From: Protopterus annectens
Taxonomy: Eukaryota > Chordata > Ceratodontiformes > Protopteridae
Reading direction: 5' to 3'
NCBI RefSeq assembly: GCF_019279795.1
Contig: NC_056730.1
Span: 608,425,198 to 608,489,197, forward strand
Length of the DNA stretch: 64,000 bases
The position numbers and the translations under genes were made by a program. Of this stretch, positions 26,610 through 38,375 are shown piece by piece (position 1 is the first letter of the stretch; every line of letters begins with the position of its first letter). Below the pieces are notes generated by a model. That model ran no database searches. It saw nothing but the letters and a program-made list of their open reading frames with translations, and was not told the DNA's origin.

Positions 26610-26832
26610 ACCTCAGTGCGCACTCACACTTATTCCCAGTTTAGAGAGTGTCCAATTCACCTAATGCATATCTTTGGAATGTAGAAGGAAGTGAGGCACT
26701 CAGAGGAAACCCATGCAAACACAGGGAGGACGTGGAGACTTCACAGAGAAGGCACTCCAGATGAGATTTGAAATGGAGAACCTCTTGCTGTGAGGCAACA
26801 ATGCTATCCATTCTGCCACTGTGCCACCACAT
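26610..26832 (-). repeat. V-SINE-like repeat
   Basis: The minus strand begins GGTGGCACAGTGGCAGAATG, with GCCTCACAGCAAGAGGTTCT next, a tRNA-derived head. It continues with TGTGTTTGCATGGGTTTCCT, the segment CCAAAGATATGCATTAGGTG and AATTGGACACTC. This order is characteristic of the vertebrate V-SINE superfamily (HE1/DANA type). It supports a vertebrate source, especially a fish or amphibian-grade lineage. The copy is diverged. Confidence 0.75.
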
Positions 26833-27514
26833 TATATTTATTTTTATATCTATGTCTATATCTGTATCTATATCTACACCTTTATCTATATTTATATCTC
26901 TGTCTCTATATCTGTATCAATATCTACCTAAAATTATGGGTCATGGTACTAGCAAGAAGTGTAGACCCGAATTCCATGATCTCAGTAACATTCCCCAGAC
27001 ATTCTCAGGCAAGTAAAGAATTCTGCTCTTTGTAGCATACTAGTGTCTGCTCCATGGCTTCTTCATAATGGGTCATACCTAATATATCTCTTAATAGGAT
27101 GCACAAAAGTGTATTTTAGTAGGTGCCTAACCTTAATTTAGTCTACAAAACCAGTATATTTACTCTGCTATCCTAACAGATTATATAGCTCCTTACTCTG
27201 TCATGGGAATTGAGCAAATAAATTCTTTAAAGTATTTTTATTTCTGACACTTCTGTGATGTTATTCTTTTAGTCACTGCCAAAGGTTCAAGACTATATAG
27301 ACAGAGAACTTCATCCTCTGTTTTGGTTGTTGGTTCAGCACCATAGTCCATTTCAAGTTCTACAAAACTGCTGCCTCTGTATCCATCCAGTGGTAAATTT
27401 CCAGTGACAGCTTAGTTAGAAAAAGAAAACATTTAAAACAGTTTTAGTGCCTCAGCACTTATTCAAGAGAAAAAAAATACAAGAGTCTAATTATAAAATA
27501 AGATGAGCATAAAC
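26833..27514. other. AT-rich flanking DNA with TATCTA-type simple repeat
   Basis: 26,835-26,930 is an imperfect TATCTATATCTG repeat. The rest shows no gene. It directly borders the giant Harbinger element. Confidence 0.5.
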
Positions 27515-27517
27515 TAA
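27515..27517. repeat. Target site duplication TAA, left
   Basis: TAA immediately outside the left terminal inverted repeat, matched by TAA at 60,531-60,533. PIF/Harbinger elements make 3-bp TWA-type duplications. Confidence 0.65.
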
Positions 27518-27755
27518 GGGCCAGATTCACTATGGCTTGCACGGAGTCTAAGAGTTGAGTAAGACTCCATGCAGCCATCATGTCCGACGAGCGATCCAGG
27601 AACAGCCTGTAGGGGCATGTAAGAGAGCTCCTAAAACGGCTTTTACACGGACAGGGCTGGGACATGCAAATCACCTCAATTGCAGGCGAAAGGCATGCAA
27701 ATGAGGTAGATTTGGGATTCAGGAAACCGAACCTGTCCGAGTAAGAGCAGTGTTA
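27518..27755 (+). repeat. Left terminal inverted repeat and subterminal region
   Basis: The terminal 13 bp are followed by repeated GTAAGA-type motifs: TTGAGTAAGACTCC near 27,555, CATGTAAGAG near 27,617 and TCCGAGTAAGA near 27,737. The inverted-repeat partner CATGTCCGAC is at 27,579-27,588. These are candidate binding sites for the MYB-like partner, by analogy with other Harbinger elements. Confidence 0.6.
27743..27755. repeat. L1 target site duplication, left
   Basis: AAGAGCAGTGTTA, repeated at 34,504-34,516 after the L1 poly(A). Confidence 0.9.
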
Positions 27756-28069
27756 GATTCCAAGATGGTGGTCGACTAGTTGGCACCCTATTCACGAGCT
27801 CTTACCATTAATTTTCACTTTAAATAGCCTTAAGTGCTTTTAAACAGTAAATAATATTATCCGCTGATATAAGAAAATAGTACAAAGTATTTAAAAATAA
27901 GTTAGAAGTTTTTTTCTGGTAAAGACTGAAAATTTTCCCACTTTATTCAATTCCGGGAATAAGGGATACGAGCATTCAGGAGGCCTGTGTGACAAGTTTG
28001 TGCCTGACAGGATTCGCGCTTTTATTTCTTGGCGCTCCTCGCATTCTATGCTCCTTACCAAGCATCAGT

Positions 28070-28966
28070 ATGGCAGATAACGCGGATGTCATGGATACCC
28101 AAAGTACCAAGGCAAAAATCTCCTCAATACTTTCCCCGGAGAAAGATACTACATGTAAAAGACTGAGAACCTCGAAAACATCTTCGGACAATAGTTCCTC
28201 AAGTAATAAAACAAGCGCTAAAACAAAAACTGAGCCTAATCTTCACATTGATGATCTCAAAATAGGACTTCAACCAATTCAGGATGCTATTCAGGGTTTA
28301 TCTGATCAGATGTCTGGGCTTACTAAATCCATCAATCATTTAGTGCAGAGAGTTGACACTCTTGAGCAAAAAACACAAAGTAATGACTTTCAAATAAACC
28401 AAGTATCTGATGTCACAAAGAATAACTCTGCGCTTATTGTGGAACTGCAAGCTAAACTAATAGATCTTGAAGCCAGAAGCCGGCGCAATAACATTATTGT
28501 CAGAGGTTTACCTGAAACCTATGATAATCAAAACCTTAGTTTAATTTGTGGTCAGATTTTCAAAGCACTTTTGGGTCCGAGTAATTCAGCTGATAAATTA
28601 ATAATTGAGAGGGCGCATAGAGCCTCTAGACGCCGGCAAGATTTACAAGTTCCTCGAATCATTTTTACAAAATTACTGAACTTTCAAGATGTTCAAAACA
28701 TTTTAAATGCGGCAAAAAAGCAAAAAATACTGTTATGGAACAGTCACAAAATAACTTTCACCCAAGACTTGCCACACCAAATAAAATTAGATAGACAGAA
28801 GCTGGCTCCCTTCTGTGCTGATTTAATTAAAAGAAATGTGAGATTTCAAGTGAGGTACCCAAATCTCCTTTTATTTACATACAAAGAAATTAAATATTCA
28901 GTAAATACTCCATCTGAAGCTAAAGATGCCTTTATAAAGGCCTTTAATTCCTATCCGGTGATATAA
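28070..28966 (+). CDS. L1 ORF1 protein (RNA-binding chaperone)
   Basis: 299 codons, open. The ATG at 28,070 (MADNADVMDTQ) is preferred over one at 27,989, whose extra residues look like 5'UTR. A Ser/Lys-rich N-terminus is followed by a coiled coil around residues 60-130 (LSDQMSGLTKSINHLVQRVD and following). Next is an RRM-like region (LEARSRRNNIIVRGLPE) and a basic C-terminal domain (RAHRASRRRQ...PRIIFTKLLNFQD). This is the L1 ORF1p architecture: a trimeric nucleic-acid chaperone that packages L1 RNA. No damage is seen. Confidence 0.88.
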   Translation: MADNADVMDTQSTKAKISSILSPEKDTTCKRLRTSKTSSDNSSSSNKTSAKTKTEPNLHIDDLKIGLQPIQDAIQGLSDQMSGLTKSINHLVQRVDTLEQKTQSNDFQINQVSDVTKNNSALIVELQAKLIDLEARSRRNNIIVRGLPETYDNQNLSLICGQIFKALLGPSNSADKLIIERAHRASRRRQDLQVPRIIFTKLLNFQDVQNILNAAKKQKILLWNSHKITFTQDLPHQIKLDRQKLAPFCADLIKRNVRFQVRYPNLLLFTYKEIKYSVNTPSEAKDAFIKAFNSYPVI

Positions 28967-30484
28967 AGAGGTATTCATCTACTGTGTGAGTTCAGCTCAT
29001 TTGTTAGTGGAGCAACGTAGTATGGTGGTGTATTGCAAGCTCAGCTGTATGTAAGTGCCTTTTTATTTAATTTTTGCTGCACTATATATGGTGGTTCAAT
29101 GACTATATCCAGAGATTGATGTATCTCTTCATTGACAAATATGTTACACAGCAAGTAAGCTCTGTCGCTGTTTTTTTTTTACTGTTCTGACATGGCTCGG
29201 TCTCACTGATATATGCGTCGATTGTAATATGGAGCTAAATAGAGTCTCAGGTTCCTAACGGTTGACTGGTTTCGCTTTTTTCTTTTTTTTCTGGTGACAA
29301 TGAACTGTGTGCTGCACTGTAGTATGCTACTGCAATTGGAAACACACTTTTTGCTGGGCGTTTTACTCCTGGTACCTCCTCTTGTTGTGGCTTTAGTGGA
29401 GATTGCTGATCCCTGGTATATCTGAGAGAGGCGGATCTTCTGTTCATGGGTTCGTGGGTATCCGTTTGGATATACCAAATGTATGCTTTAACTTTATTTA
29501 CCTTAACGGAAGATGAGAGTGGTTGATCTCTACGATCCAGTTATGATGCAGGTGATGTTCTCATCATCTTCGTGGAAGTTTCGCAATTATAGCTCAATAT
29601 GTGTGTTTATTACGTACATCAGTTTTTACCTGTTCTTTTTTGTCTTGATGTTTTCTATTGATTCCTAAAATGTGTTATAATATAAATCTTTCATATAATT
29701 GTTAAATATATTATATATATATATCATATAAATGCTCATTAGGTTCTTTGTATTTTCTGTTATAGTATCTTAATATTATAATACAATTTTACTTTATTAT
29801 TCTGTGGGTAATTTCTTATCTTAGCCCAAGAGTAAAATATCTTATGTTTTTTTTTTTCTTTTTATGCTTATACTATGATTATAATCTCTTGGGGTTCAAA
29901 TTCAAATTATATACAAATAGTTTGTACTTAGTTAGTTTTATTTCCCTTTCTATATGGCTAATATCAATGATTTTTGATATGAGCTCGTGAGTGTGTTTGT
30001 TGTGGGTTCTAACATGGTCTGGTTTTGGAAACAGTGTGTAGTGTATATATGTATATATTGTTATAGTAGTTTTTTTAATTTTCATATCTTTTTTTATTGT
30101 TATAACATGAATTGTTATGCTAACCTAACCAAAAGATTCCAGTTGAATTGTACATTATTTCCTTCCATTAGTATGGTGGGGTGGGTAGGCACTGGGGTTT
30201 TATGGAAGGAATTCTTTTTTTGCTGTCCTAAATCTTTTCCTTTTTGCCTTTCTCTTTTTTCCTACTATTGTCATTTTACAAATATGGTAAATAAGCAGAT
30301 TGGAAATTACAGATGCAGAATTAAAATAAAATCCTGGGTTGTTTTACAAATAAAAGTAAGCGCTTTTGGCTTTTACAATCATATCTCCCTTCATTAAGTT
30401 TGCTATTCATTATTATACCATCTGTGTCATCATTTTTTCCCTTTATAACAATTCTAAGATAGTTTTATCTACATTTACTTTATT
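28967..30484 (+). other. L1 inter-ORF region, unusually long
   Basis: About 1.5 kb of AT-rich DNA with no plus-strand coding frame lies between ORF1 and ORF2. In most vertebrate L1s the ORFs are adjacent or separated by well under 100 bp. It could be a lineage trait, a nested non-autonomous insertion, or a second promoter/UTR for ORF2. I see no flanking duplications within it. Confidence 0.6.
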
Positions 30485-33400
30485 ATGACTTTATATGTAG
30501 ATTCATGGAATGTTAGAGGTATACAAAATAAATCTGAAAGAGCGCTTCTTTTACACTTGATTTTTAAATCACATGCTAATTTATGTTTCCTTCAAGAAAC
30601 GCACATTCATGATAAGGATTGGGACAAAGAAAGGGGAAAAAACTGGGTGAAATTTATTATTTCTTCAGGCAATAGTTCTAATGCTAGAGGAGTTGCGATA
30701 ATTATCAAAAAATCTTTCCAAGGTACCATATTTAATGTAAGATCTGATGTAAATGGTAGATGGTGTATGTTTTCCTCTCAATTTCCCAATATTAACAAAC
30801 CTATCCTATTTTTTAATTTATATGGTCCGTGCTCTCAACAGTATATTTTTATTACAGAAATTCACAATATTTTAGCAACTTTTAAAGATCACTATATTAT
30901 AACCGGAGGTGATTGGAATGCCGTTATTGATCCCATTACAGATCGTTCTAGTAAATCTCCTTATTATAATTATAGTATTCAATCCTCCTCTGCTTTGGAA
31001 GATTTAATGTATGATCTTAGTCTAACTGACCCCATATCCTTGAAAGGCCAAATAAATAAAAATGAGTTATATACTTACTACTCAAAATGTTTTAAATCTT
31101 GGTCAAGACTAGACTTCTTCCTAATTTCTGATTCTCTCACACATTTTGATATTGATCTTTCCTTGGAACTGAGATCCATATCTGATCATTCTAAGATTTC
31201 CATAAACATTAACCCTAATCAGAGAAGAATTTTCCCATCTACTTATAATAATTGGACACTTAATAATAACCTACTTCGTAATAAAGATATAACTCAAGAA
31301 ATTACTGTGATATTATCTAATCTTACCCTTAATCTTGGACTTTCTGATATACCTTTAGATATAGAATGGGCAGCTTGTAAAGCTTATATTAGAGGTATTT
31401 TGATTAATAAAGCCTCTTTTCTTAAAAAAAAATATAAAAGCAAGGAAACTGAACTTACAAATAAACTTCTTGATTTAGAAAAACAACAAAAAATCAGTGT
31501 AGACCCCAATAGAGACAATTTAATAAATGAATTACAAACCCAATTACTTCAATTGCATAAACAGAATTTAACCATTTTTGAACAAAGAATGATTGCGATC
31601 TACTCTGAATGGGCACAAACCCCATCTAAATTCCTAGCAAAGTTAATTCGAAATACCCAAGAACCCCCTAAAATATCTCGTCTTCACTTTAATAATAAGA
31701 TTTATAACTCGGATCAGGAAATTATACAACTTTTCTCTAACCTTTTCTCTGACATTTATTCCAAGAATAATACAGGTAGTATTATACATAAAAATATGAT
31801 TGATTTCCTTAATTCCATTAAATTCCCTTCCATAAATAAAAATCAAAGTGATTTGCTTTCAGCTCCCTTAAGCTTACAAGAAATTCAAGACGCCATTTCG
31901 AATCTCAAGGTAGGTAAATCCCCTGGTCCTGATGGATTCACAGCTGAATTTTTTAAAACACATATCTCTTTGGTCTCTTCTATTTTGTTAAAAGTATATA
32001 ATTATGTAATAAAATATGGTATTTCAGATCTTCACTGGAATACTTCGAAAACAATTTTAATTCTAAAAAATCAAAAGGACAAAACAGATCCACACAATTA
32101 TCGTCCCATTTCCTTGATCAACATTGATATAAAGATTTTAGCTTCGCTTTTAGCAATTAGACTTAGAAAAGTTCTTCCTTCCATAATCTCCATGGAACAA
32201 GCAGGCTTTATGACAGGTAGACATACTTGGGATAATATCTTAACCCTAGATTCCCTAATATATCTTTTGAAAAAAGATAAAAATCCAATTTATGCTTTAA
32301 CATTAGATGCGGCAAAAGCCTTTGACAGAGTTAACTGGAATTTTCTTTTTTATTCCTTATCATATTTTAAGATTCCCTCTTCTTTTATAGATATGATTAA
32401 AGTTCTATATAATAATTCCTCTACTTGTCTATGGATAAACAAAATTCTTTCCAAACCCTTACGAATATCTAATGGCACTAGGCAGGGATGTCCGTTATCT
32501 CCTTTCCTTTTCAATATATTTATTGAACCCCTATTTCTTTATTTAAAATCAAATACGTTCCATGCGATTCCTAAAGTAATGAATACTAAAATACCTTTAT
32601 CAGCCTTTGCTGATGATTTAATCATTTATTTTCAACTTCCGAATACGGATCTTCATAAGATTGAATCTTCTATTAAAGCCTTCTCAAAAGATTCAGATTA
32701 TCAGATAAATATTCAGAAATCTCACATCTTTCCTATCAATCCTCAGGGTTACAATCCAAATTATTTTCCCGTTTCCCCGTTTAAAACTACTTTAGATATC
32801 AAGTATTTAGGGATTTTTTTTATCATAATCATTTATCTGCTTTTCAAAATAATCTTTTCAGATCTTGGTCCAAAATATCTCTTGATATTCTTAGGTGGGA
32901 AAAGCTGAAATTATCTCTCCTTTCTAAAGCAGCTATAATTAAAATGAATATTCTTCCTAGAATCCTTTTTCAGTTTAATTCTGTGGATCAGATAGTACCA
33001 AAGTCTTTTTTAACAAAAATAAATAGTGATTTAGCTAAATTAATCTGGTATCCCAAATCTGTGAGAATTGCATATAATAAACTAACCATTCCCAAATCTG
33101 GGATGGGGGGGGGTTGGGTCTTCCAAATTTTCACTTATACTATTTAATAGTCTCGGCAGGTAGATTATTGTATATTTCCAATCTTAAACTAACAGAATAT
33201 AACTCTTATCCCACCTGGTCTAAAATATGGTTTCAACAAATTCTGAGTCTGAATTTAAATCCAGCTGCTCTCCCCTTTCTTTCACAGGAATCTTTAAAAA
33301 GCCTTAAATTCTTAAATAATTTAAAACATAAGGTTATTATTTTTCGAAATTTATTAGAACTCGTCAATCTTGATAAAACCTTTCCCCTACTTCAACCCCT

Positions 33401-34301
33401 GCATCTAAATCCCAATATTAGAATTAATAATCTTCCTATTAATCTGTCTAATTTCCCATTAATCAAAAACTTAGTGGTTTGGGATATACTTAAACATAAT
33501 AATGAATCACTATCTAATTTGTGCAAAATTTTGAAATTAAATAAAAAATACTTAACGATAGTTAGACAATTACGGGATACTATTACTTATAAATTCATAC
33601 ACCTTTTAGACAATGGAAAAAATATTACCTTATTAGAATCTGTATTACACAATCTTACTCTGCCCAAGAAAATGCTTTTTAACTCATATAAACCTATATC
33701 ATCTATGATTAATAATAACTCATGTCTTTTTTCAAATTATTGGGATACATATTACCCTCTTCTTTCACATAATCAAAAACTCTTGTCCATAAAAAATACT
33801 ATTAACTTTTCCCCTTTTAAGAATCTTTTCTATACACAGTTAATGATTAATAACAATACTTACTTTACTCCAGCTAAATTAGCGAAAATTGACTCCAATA
33901 AATCTCCTTCTTGTTCCTGTTGCTCAGCGCCCTATGCTGATTTATTTCATATTTTTTGGTCGTGCTATCACACTCACAAACTTTGGACATCTTTAAAGGT
34001 CCGTCTCCAAAAAATGGGTTATCACAAATCTACCCTTTGTTGGGAACTGGCCATTCTTCACATACCTATGTGTGTTCTTTCTAAAATTGACACGCATGTT
34101 TTGGTTTTTTTATGTTCACTCATGAAATTATACATCTCAAAAAATTGGATGGACCGTACTAAGCTTAGTTGGAATAACTTTAAATCAGTGGTACTTACTT
34201 ACATGGCTGCACAGAAATTCATTAGTAAGAGTCCAAAGAAGAGTGCTCGTTATTTAAAAATTTGCCTCAAGGTTAATACTCTCCTCCTTATCTCTATTTG
34301 A
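30485..34301 (+). pseudogene. L1 ORF2 (endonuclease + reverse transcriptase), two homopolymer frameshifts
   Basis: About 1,270 codons. The apurinic-like endonuclease motifs are SWNVRGI, LCFLQETHI, GDWNAVIDP, SRLDFFLIS and SDHSKISI. The RT has KSPGPDGF, NYRPISLINID, ALTLDAAKAFDRVNW, GTRQGCPLSPFLFN and the catalytic SAFADDLIIYF. The C-terminal zinc knuckle is CSCCSAPYADLFHIFWSC. Frame 1 (30,485) is lost after IKYLGIF at the T8 run near 32,813-32,821. The frame then continues through MNILPRILFQFNS (32,944) and is lost again at the G9 run near 33,105-33,113, resuming GLPNFHLYYL (33,114). Both shifts equal one missing base in a homopolymer, so they may be sequencing or assembly errors rather than true inactivation. 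The protein nicks target DNA and primes reverse transcription there. Confidence 0.9.
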
Positions 34302-34503
34302 GTTAACCCAGGTTTTTTGTAATTTTAGTAATTTCTATATAATCTCAATACTATCCATTTATTATTATATTTCCTTTTTTCTTGAACAGTTTGTTGGGTT
34401 AGTGGTTAAAAATTTGTGAACTATATATGTATACTGTGTATTTTGTTTATTTTTATTGTATTAAAAGAAAATTGTCAATAAAAATTTCTTTTTGAAAAAA
34501 AAA

Positions 34504-34516
34504 AAGAGCAGTGTTA
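34504..34516. repeat. L1 target site duplication, right
   Basis: Exact copy of 27,743-27,755, directly after the A-run. Confidence 0.9.
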
Positions 34517-34650
34517 TTTGCAGAAATGTACTCAGTTGACAACTGAGTACTGTTCTGCAAATAGCAAAACGGAGCCGTGACAGCTCCATATAAAGGTTGG
34601 ACCCAGTGCAGGAAGCATGCCAATGGCCAAATATATGGCCATTGGAAATG
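34515..34650. promoter_or_regulatory. Cluster of three hairpins and a TATA box upstream of transposase copy 2
   Basis: Three inverted repeats follow one another: TTTGCAGAA...TTCTGCAAA enclosing ACTCAGTT/AACTGAGT; GGAGC/GCTCC near 34,571-34,587; and CCAATGGCCA/TGGCCATTGG with a 6-nt loop near 34,619-34,644. TATAAAGG is at 34,589-34,596 between the second and third. Before the L1 insertion this lay about 240-380 bp from the left end, a plausible promoter and subterminal binding region for the transposase gene. Confidence 0.5.
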
Positions 34651-35664
34651 TTCCCTGATGCAAAATTAAAATAAAAATAATTTTTTTTTTGCCGATTTCC
34701 AATGTTTAAGCATAGTGCAGCACTGTGCAAATGGGCTGCGCTCTAAAAACCAGAATACTACAAATTAAAACCCACAAATGTGGATTTTATTGAAAATGGT
34801 AATGTACAATGCAAGGGAATGGCAGGCTGAAGACAAGATGGCCACTGAGTAGAGGTTGCTAAGGGGGGAAGCTCAGTCTAAGACATGTAACCAAGCATTA
34901 GTAGGCAATCCTATGTAAATGAGTGTTAGGATAGTGAATCTCTAGTTTACATAGCAAATGAGCACAGTCAGTCGAGTGTAGGAGTAGGATATGGGGAGTA
35001 ACAGAGTAGAAGATAGGTGACATCACGAGGGGGGTATGTATGAAAGAAGTGAAGCTCATTGGAGCAGAGTGGCATGTGTCCGCTGTCATTTAGACATCAT
35101 GGAAAGAGGTGTGTCAACAGGTAGGCTAAGGGAAGCCAAGAAATGGAAGGTGTATACCATGGATAACACCAACATTTCTTGCTGAGCATGCTTGCGTGCG
35201 TGTGTGCACCTGTAAAACCGAGTAAGACAGAGTGCACCCGTGTAAGTGTGAGTGTGCGCGTTTAAGTCGGAGTAAGCATGTATAAGGCTGTTTAAAGAGT
35301 TGTAAGTGTGTTTGTACTGGTGTGCATGCGTTTTAACCCGAATAAGCAAGTTTTAGGCTGTGTAAGCATGTGTGCGCGTGTCTTAGTTGCTGTGCTCGTG
35401 TTTGCGCTTGTGTGCGCGGTGCTCACCCCTGAGGAAACAGAAAGGAAAAAGGAAGCACAACAAATAGTAGGAAGCTACCAGGGTATACCAGCAGAGCTAG
35501 TAGGTGAAAACAATCAGAATCAGGCAATTACACAGGCAGTACACTAGCCCAGGCCAGCCTAGCACTTAAAACTCTGCAAACAACAGTCCATTATGTTTCT
35601 CACAAGAGACACTGCAGTAAGCTAATACAAGTGAAAACTGAAAAAGCTTTACAGAGACAAAGAA
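34651..35664. other. 5' leader region of transposase copy 2
   Basis: No gene recognised. 35,190-35,420 is rich in GTGTAAGTGTG-type words and contains ACCGAGTAAGAC (near 35,216) and CGGAGTAAGC, the same motif found near both element ends. Confidence 0.45.
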
Positions 35665-36799
35665 ATGTTAAGGGCTGCCATTACTGTTATAAGGCGACAT
35701 ATGCAACATGCTGAGGGTGGTGACAATGGAAATGCTGCTGGATAACCCACAGTGAGGAGACGGAGAAGAGTGTACAGGCCCAGGGTAACCTACCAGAGGC
35801 TACATGAGTTGGAGATAGTGGAGCGCTATAGAGTGGACAGAGACCTCCTGCAGCAAATTGTTGAGCTGTGCAGGCCATGCCTCACACACAGAACCAACAG
35901 AGGGGAACCCATCCCAGTGGAAACCAAGGTATGTGTTGGCCTCAGAATATTAGCAACAGGTACCTTCCAGAGACCAACTGGTGATATGATGGGGATATCA
36001 CAGGCATCAGCATCCAGGGTACTACACCAGTTCCTGGATGCCATGTCAGCACATTTCTCCAAATTCCCGTGAGGTATTGGCCAGCAATATGTGTCTCTTC
36101 CAGCAAATAGCGGAATACCCTGAGGTAGTGAGTGCAATAGACTGCACGCACATACGCATCAAAGCACCAGCCGGCGAGCAGGGTATGGTCTACTTCAACC
36201 GCAAGGGCTTCCCCTCCATCAACTGCCAGGTTGTGTGTGATGCCCAGGGCATAATACTGAATGTGTGTGCAGGCTGCCTTGGAAGCTACCATGATTCCCA
36301 TATCTGGCATCTGACGCAGCTGTACTAGACATTTGCCAATGGGGACATCCCACATGGTCACCTAGTGGGGGTTGCTGGCTATGCACTGGAGCTGTGGCTG
36401 ATGACACCCATCAGAAATGCACACACACCTGAACAGGAATGCCATAATGAGGCACACGCACAAACATGTAATGTAATAGAGCATGTGTTTGGGCTGCTCA
36501 AGACATGGTTCCGGTGCCTGGACACATCTGGTGGAGCCTTGCAGTACTCACCAACTACATGTACCCAAATAGCCATGGTATGTCCTATGCTACATAATAT
36601 GATCCTGCAAAAACAGCTGCAGCAGGACCAGCATAGGCCTGGGCCAAACAGCCCCCCACCATTGCCAAGGCCATCACAGGCAGAGAGTGACTTGGAGGAG
36701 GAACAACCTGAGCCTACCCCAGTAGGTAGAAGGAGGCGTGCCCAGTATGCTTTGGCCTTGGCAAAGAGGCAACGCATAACACATACACTGGCTCAGTAG
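35665..36799 (+). pseudogene. PIF/Harbinger (HARBI1-like) transposase, copy 2, degenerate
   Basis: The plus-strand frame from the ATG at 35,665 aligns along its length with copy 1 (22,241-23,398). A TAA interrupts it at about 35,743-35,745. It then reads RRRRRVYRPRVTYQRL, GTFQRPTGDMMGISQ and VLHQFLDAMS. A +1 frameshift follows near 36,050, then SAIDCTHIRIKAP, NRKGFPSINCQVVC, GSYHDSHIW, a TAG near 36,326, and LVGVAGYALELW. Here the Asp of the conserved GDAGY motif has become Val. NVIEHVFGLLK keeps the Glu. The tail RFRCLDTSGGALQYSP-like segment, VCPMLHNMI and the Arg-rich VGRRRRAQYALALAKRQ end are complete to a stop at 36,799. Length would be about 378 residues, normal for the family. It cannot make active enzyme, so the element would need transposase from elsewhere. 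Confidence 0.9.
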
Positions 36800-37847
36800 G
36801 AACTCTGGAAATGATACCCCTCTCCGACTTGCACATAAAGTAAAAGAGATGCCTTAGTTGACAGTACCTGCTTCCAAAAATGTGCAGGGAGTGTAGTATG
36901 TGCATCCGACATAGGCAGCCCTGCAGCACCACCTAAGGCATGAATGCCACATGTTAAGCAATATAAAGCAGTGCTAAACAGCAATTACCACCATGTAATA
37001 TATGCAAACAAAATCGCACACACCAACTAGCACAACTGTGGTCAATGTTCAGTAATATTGGGCAACGTCCAGCAATGTTGGTGAATATTGAGCAATGCTG
37101 GACAAGCCTGGTCTAAGTAGGGCATAGCGGAACAAAAGCCGACATGCTCATATTTGTTTAACAGGCCCTTAAGCAGTGTGGTCTGCTCAGTATGAAAATA
37201 TAAAGCAGTGATGGGCCTCAAACCCAGGAAACTGTGCACTATAGGCAAAGTACTGAACCACTAAACCATGACAGCATTGCGGTGGTCCACCTGTATGATG
37301 GAATGTTGATAAGTCTATGCAAAGTATTCCATGGAAACCCTGCAGGCACAGCATAATACTTGTTGAGTTGTGACACAAAGGTGAGTCCTGCAGTGAAAAC
37401 AGAACCTGACTTCCAACACACACAGTATAAATTTTAATATTGGTCATGTTCGCACACATCAGCAAATGTAGTGGACCTCAGATAGCAGCATACTGAAGGG
37501 TCACACTGAGCATGCTCACACACTTGAATAAATGAGACAAATGTCAGGCAACAAAACATGTAATGTCAGAACTGGGCATGCTCACACACTTAGGCCATGT
37601 CTGAGTACAGCAGTGGGCCACGCATATCTGGCAGTTGCATGTGTTAACCCAGGAACCTGTCACTATACAGCAATCTGCCCTGTGCACACAGTTATACGAC
37701 AACAGACACATCTATAATATAGTGGAACCCTTTCATAATCAAATATGTTCTGCAGATACTGAAGTTCTTCATGGAAACTGGTAAAGCAAAGATGATAAAG
37801 ACCTGCAAACAGTATCAGCAATAAACATTGTGCATCTTGAACATTAG
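36800..37847. other. Noncoding DNA with shared CATGCTCACACACTT motifs and a SINE
   Basis: No gene. GCATGCTCACACACTT occurs near 37,509 and, as CTGGGCATGCTCACACACTTA, near 37,572, matching the repeat at 677-885. GCAATGTTGGTGAATATTGAGCAATG-type short repeats lie near 37,050-37,105. Confidence 0.5.
37160..37282 (-). repeat. tRNA-derived SINE
   Basis: The minus strand has box A-like TGGTTTAGTGGTTCAGTAC and box B-like GGGTTTGAGGCCC at tRNA spacing. The body contains a CTGAGCAGACC...CTTAAGGGCCTG segment. It resembles the plus-strand SINE at 59,452-59,540 (TGGCTTAGTGGTTCTGTAC) and the repeats at 54.6 and 56.4 kb. Confidence 0.65.
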
Positions 37848-37943
37848 CATAGGTTTAGAGGTCGATACTAGGCTATCTGCCCTAGGGCATGTACAAGCCT
37901 AGCCAGAGTGTGTTTGGCATTTGCAACCCTGTCAGATTACTAC

Positions 37944-37944
<1 letters not shown>

Positions 37945-38033
<89 letters not shown>
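37945..38033. repeat. (GT)n microsatellite, about 89 bp
   Basis: Uninterrupted TG dinucleotide run within the 3' part of CR1 copy A. Confidence 0.98.
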
Positions 38034-38036
<3 letters not shown>

Positions 38037-38370
38037 AGTAGGTCACACAAGATAGCCCATGTATGTTTATGCTAGTGTGCCTCTGTCTAGCAGGGTCACA
38101 GAAAATATCCCAGGGGTAAATATACAATCACCCATACAGTTGTCAAGATGTCTCCAGTATGTGGTCAGTGGGTGACTCTGCCTATATGAAACTGGGATTA
38201 CATTCTGTAGTGAGTGGAGCCTCTGGGATAAGAATCTGTCCCTCCACAATGTCCTATTAACATCTGTGCTGAGGTATACGTCCCTGCAGTGTGTAGCTCC
38301 AAGGGAGTTGGATATCCTGAGGTGGAGCATGTCCAGTAATTCTGGTTTGGGTATAGCTGTAAACAACAGG

Positions 38371-38375
<5 letters not shown>

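Larger units (their letters stand above)
27756..34503 (+). mobile_element. Full-length L1-clade LINE
   Basis: A 6.7 kb plus-strand insertion. It begins GATTCCAAGATGGTGG (L1 5' ends often contain an AAGATGG motif), has ORF1 and ORF2, and ends AATAAAAATTTCTTTTTG plus a short A-run. It is bracketed by 13-bp target duplications. It inserted 238 bp inside the left end of the giant Harbinger element. The AT-rich, T-rich 3' part differs strongly from the CA/TG-rich host element. The intact 5' end and near-intact frames indicate a young insertion. Confidence 0.92.
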
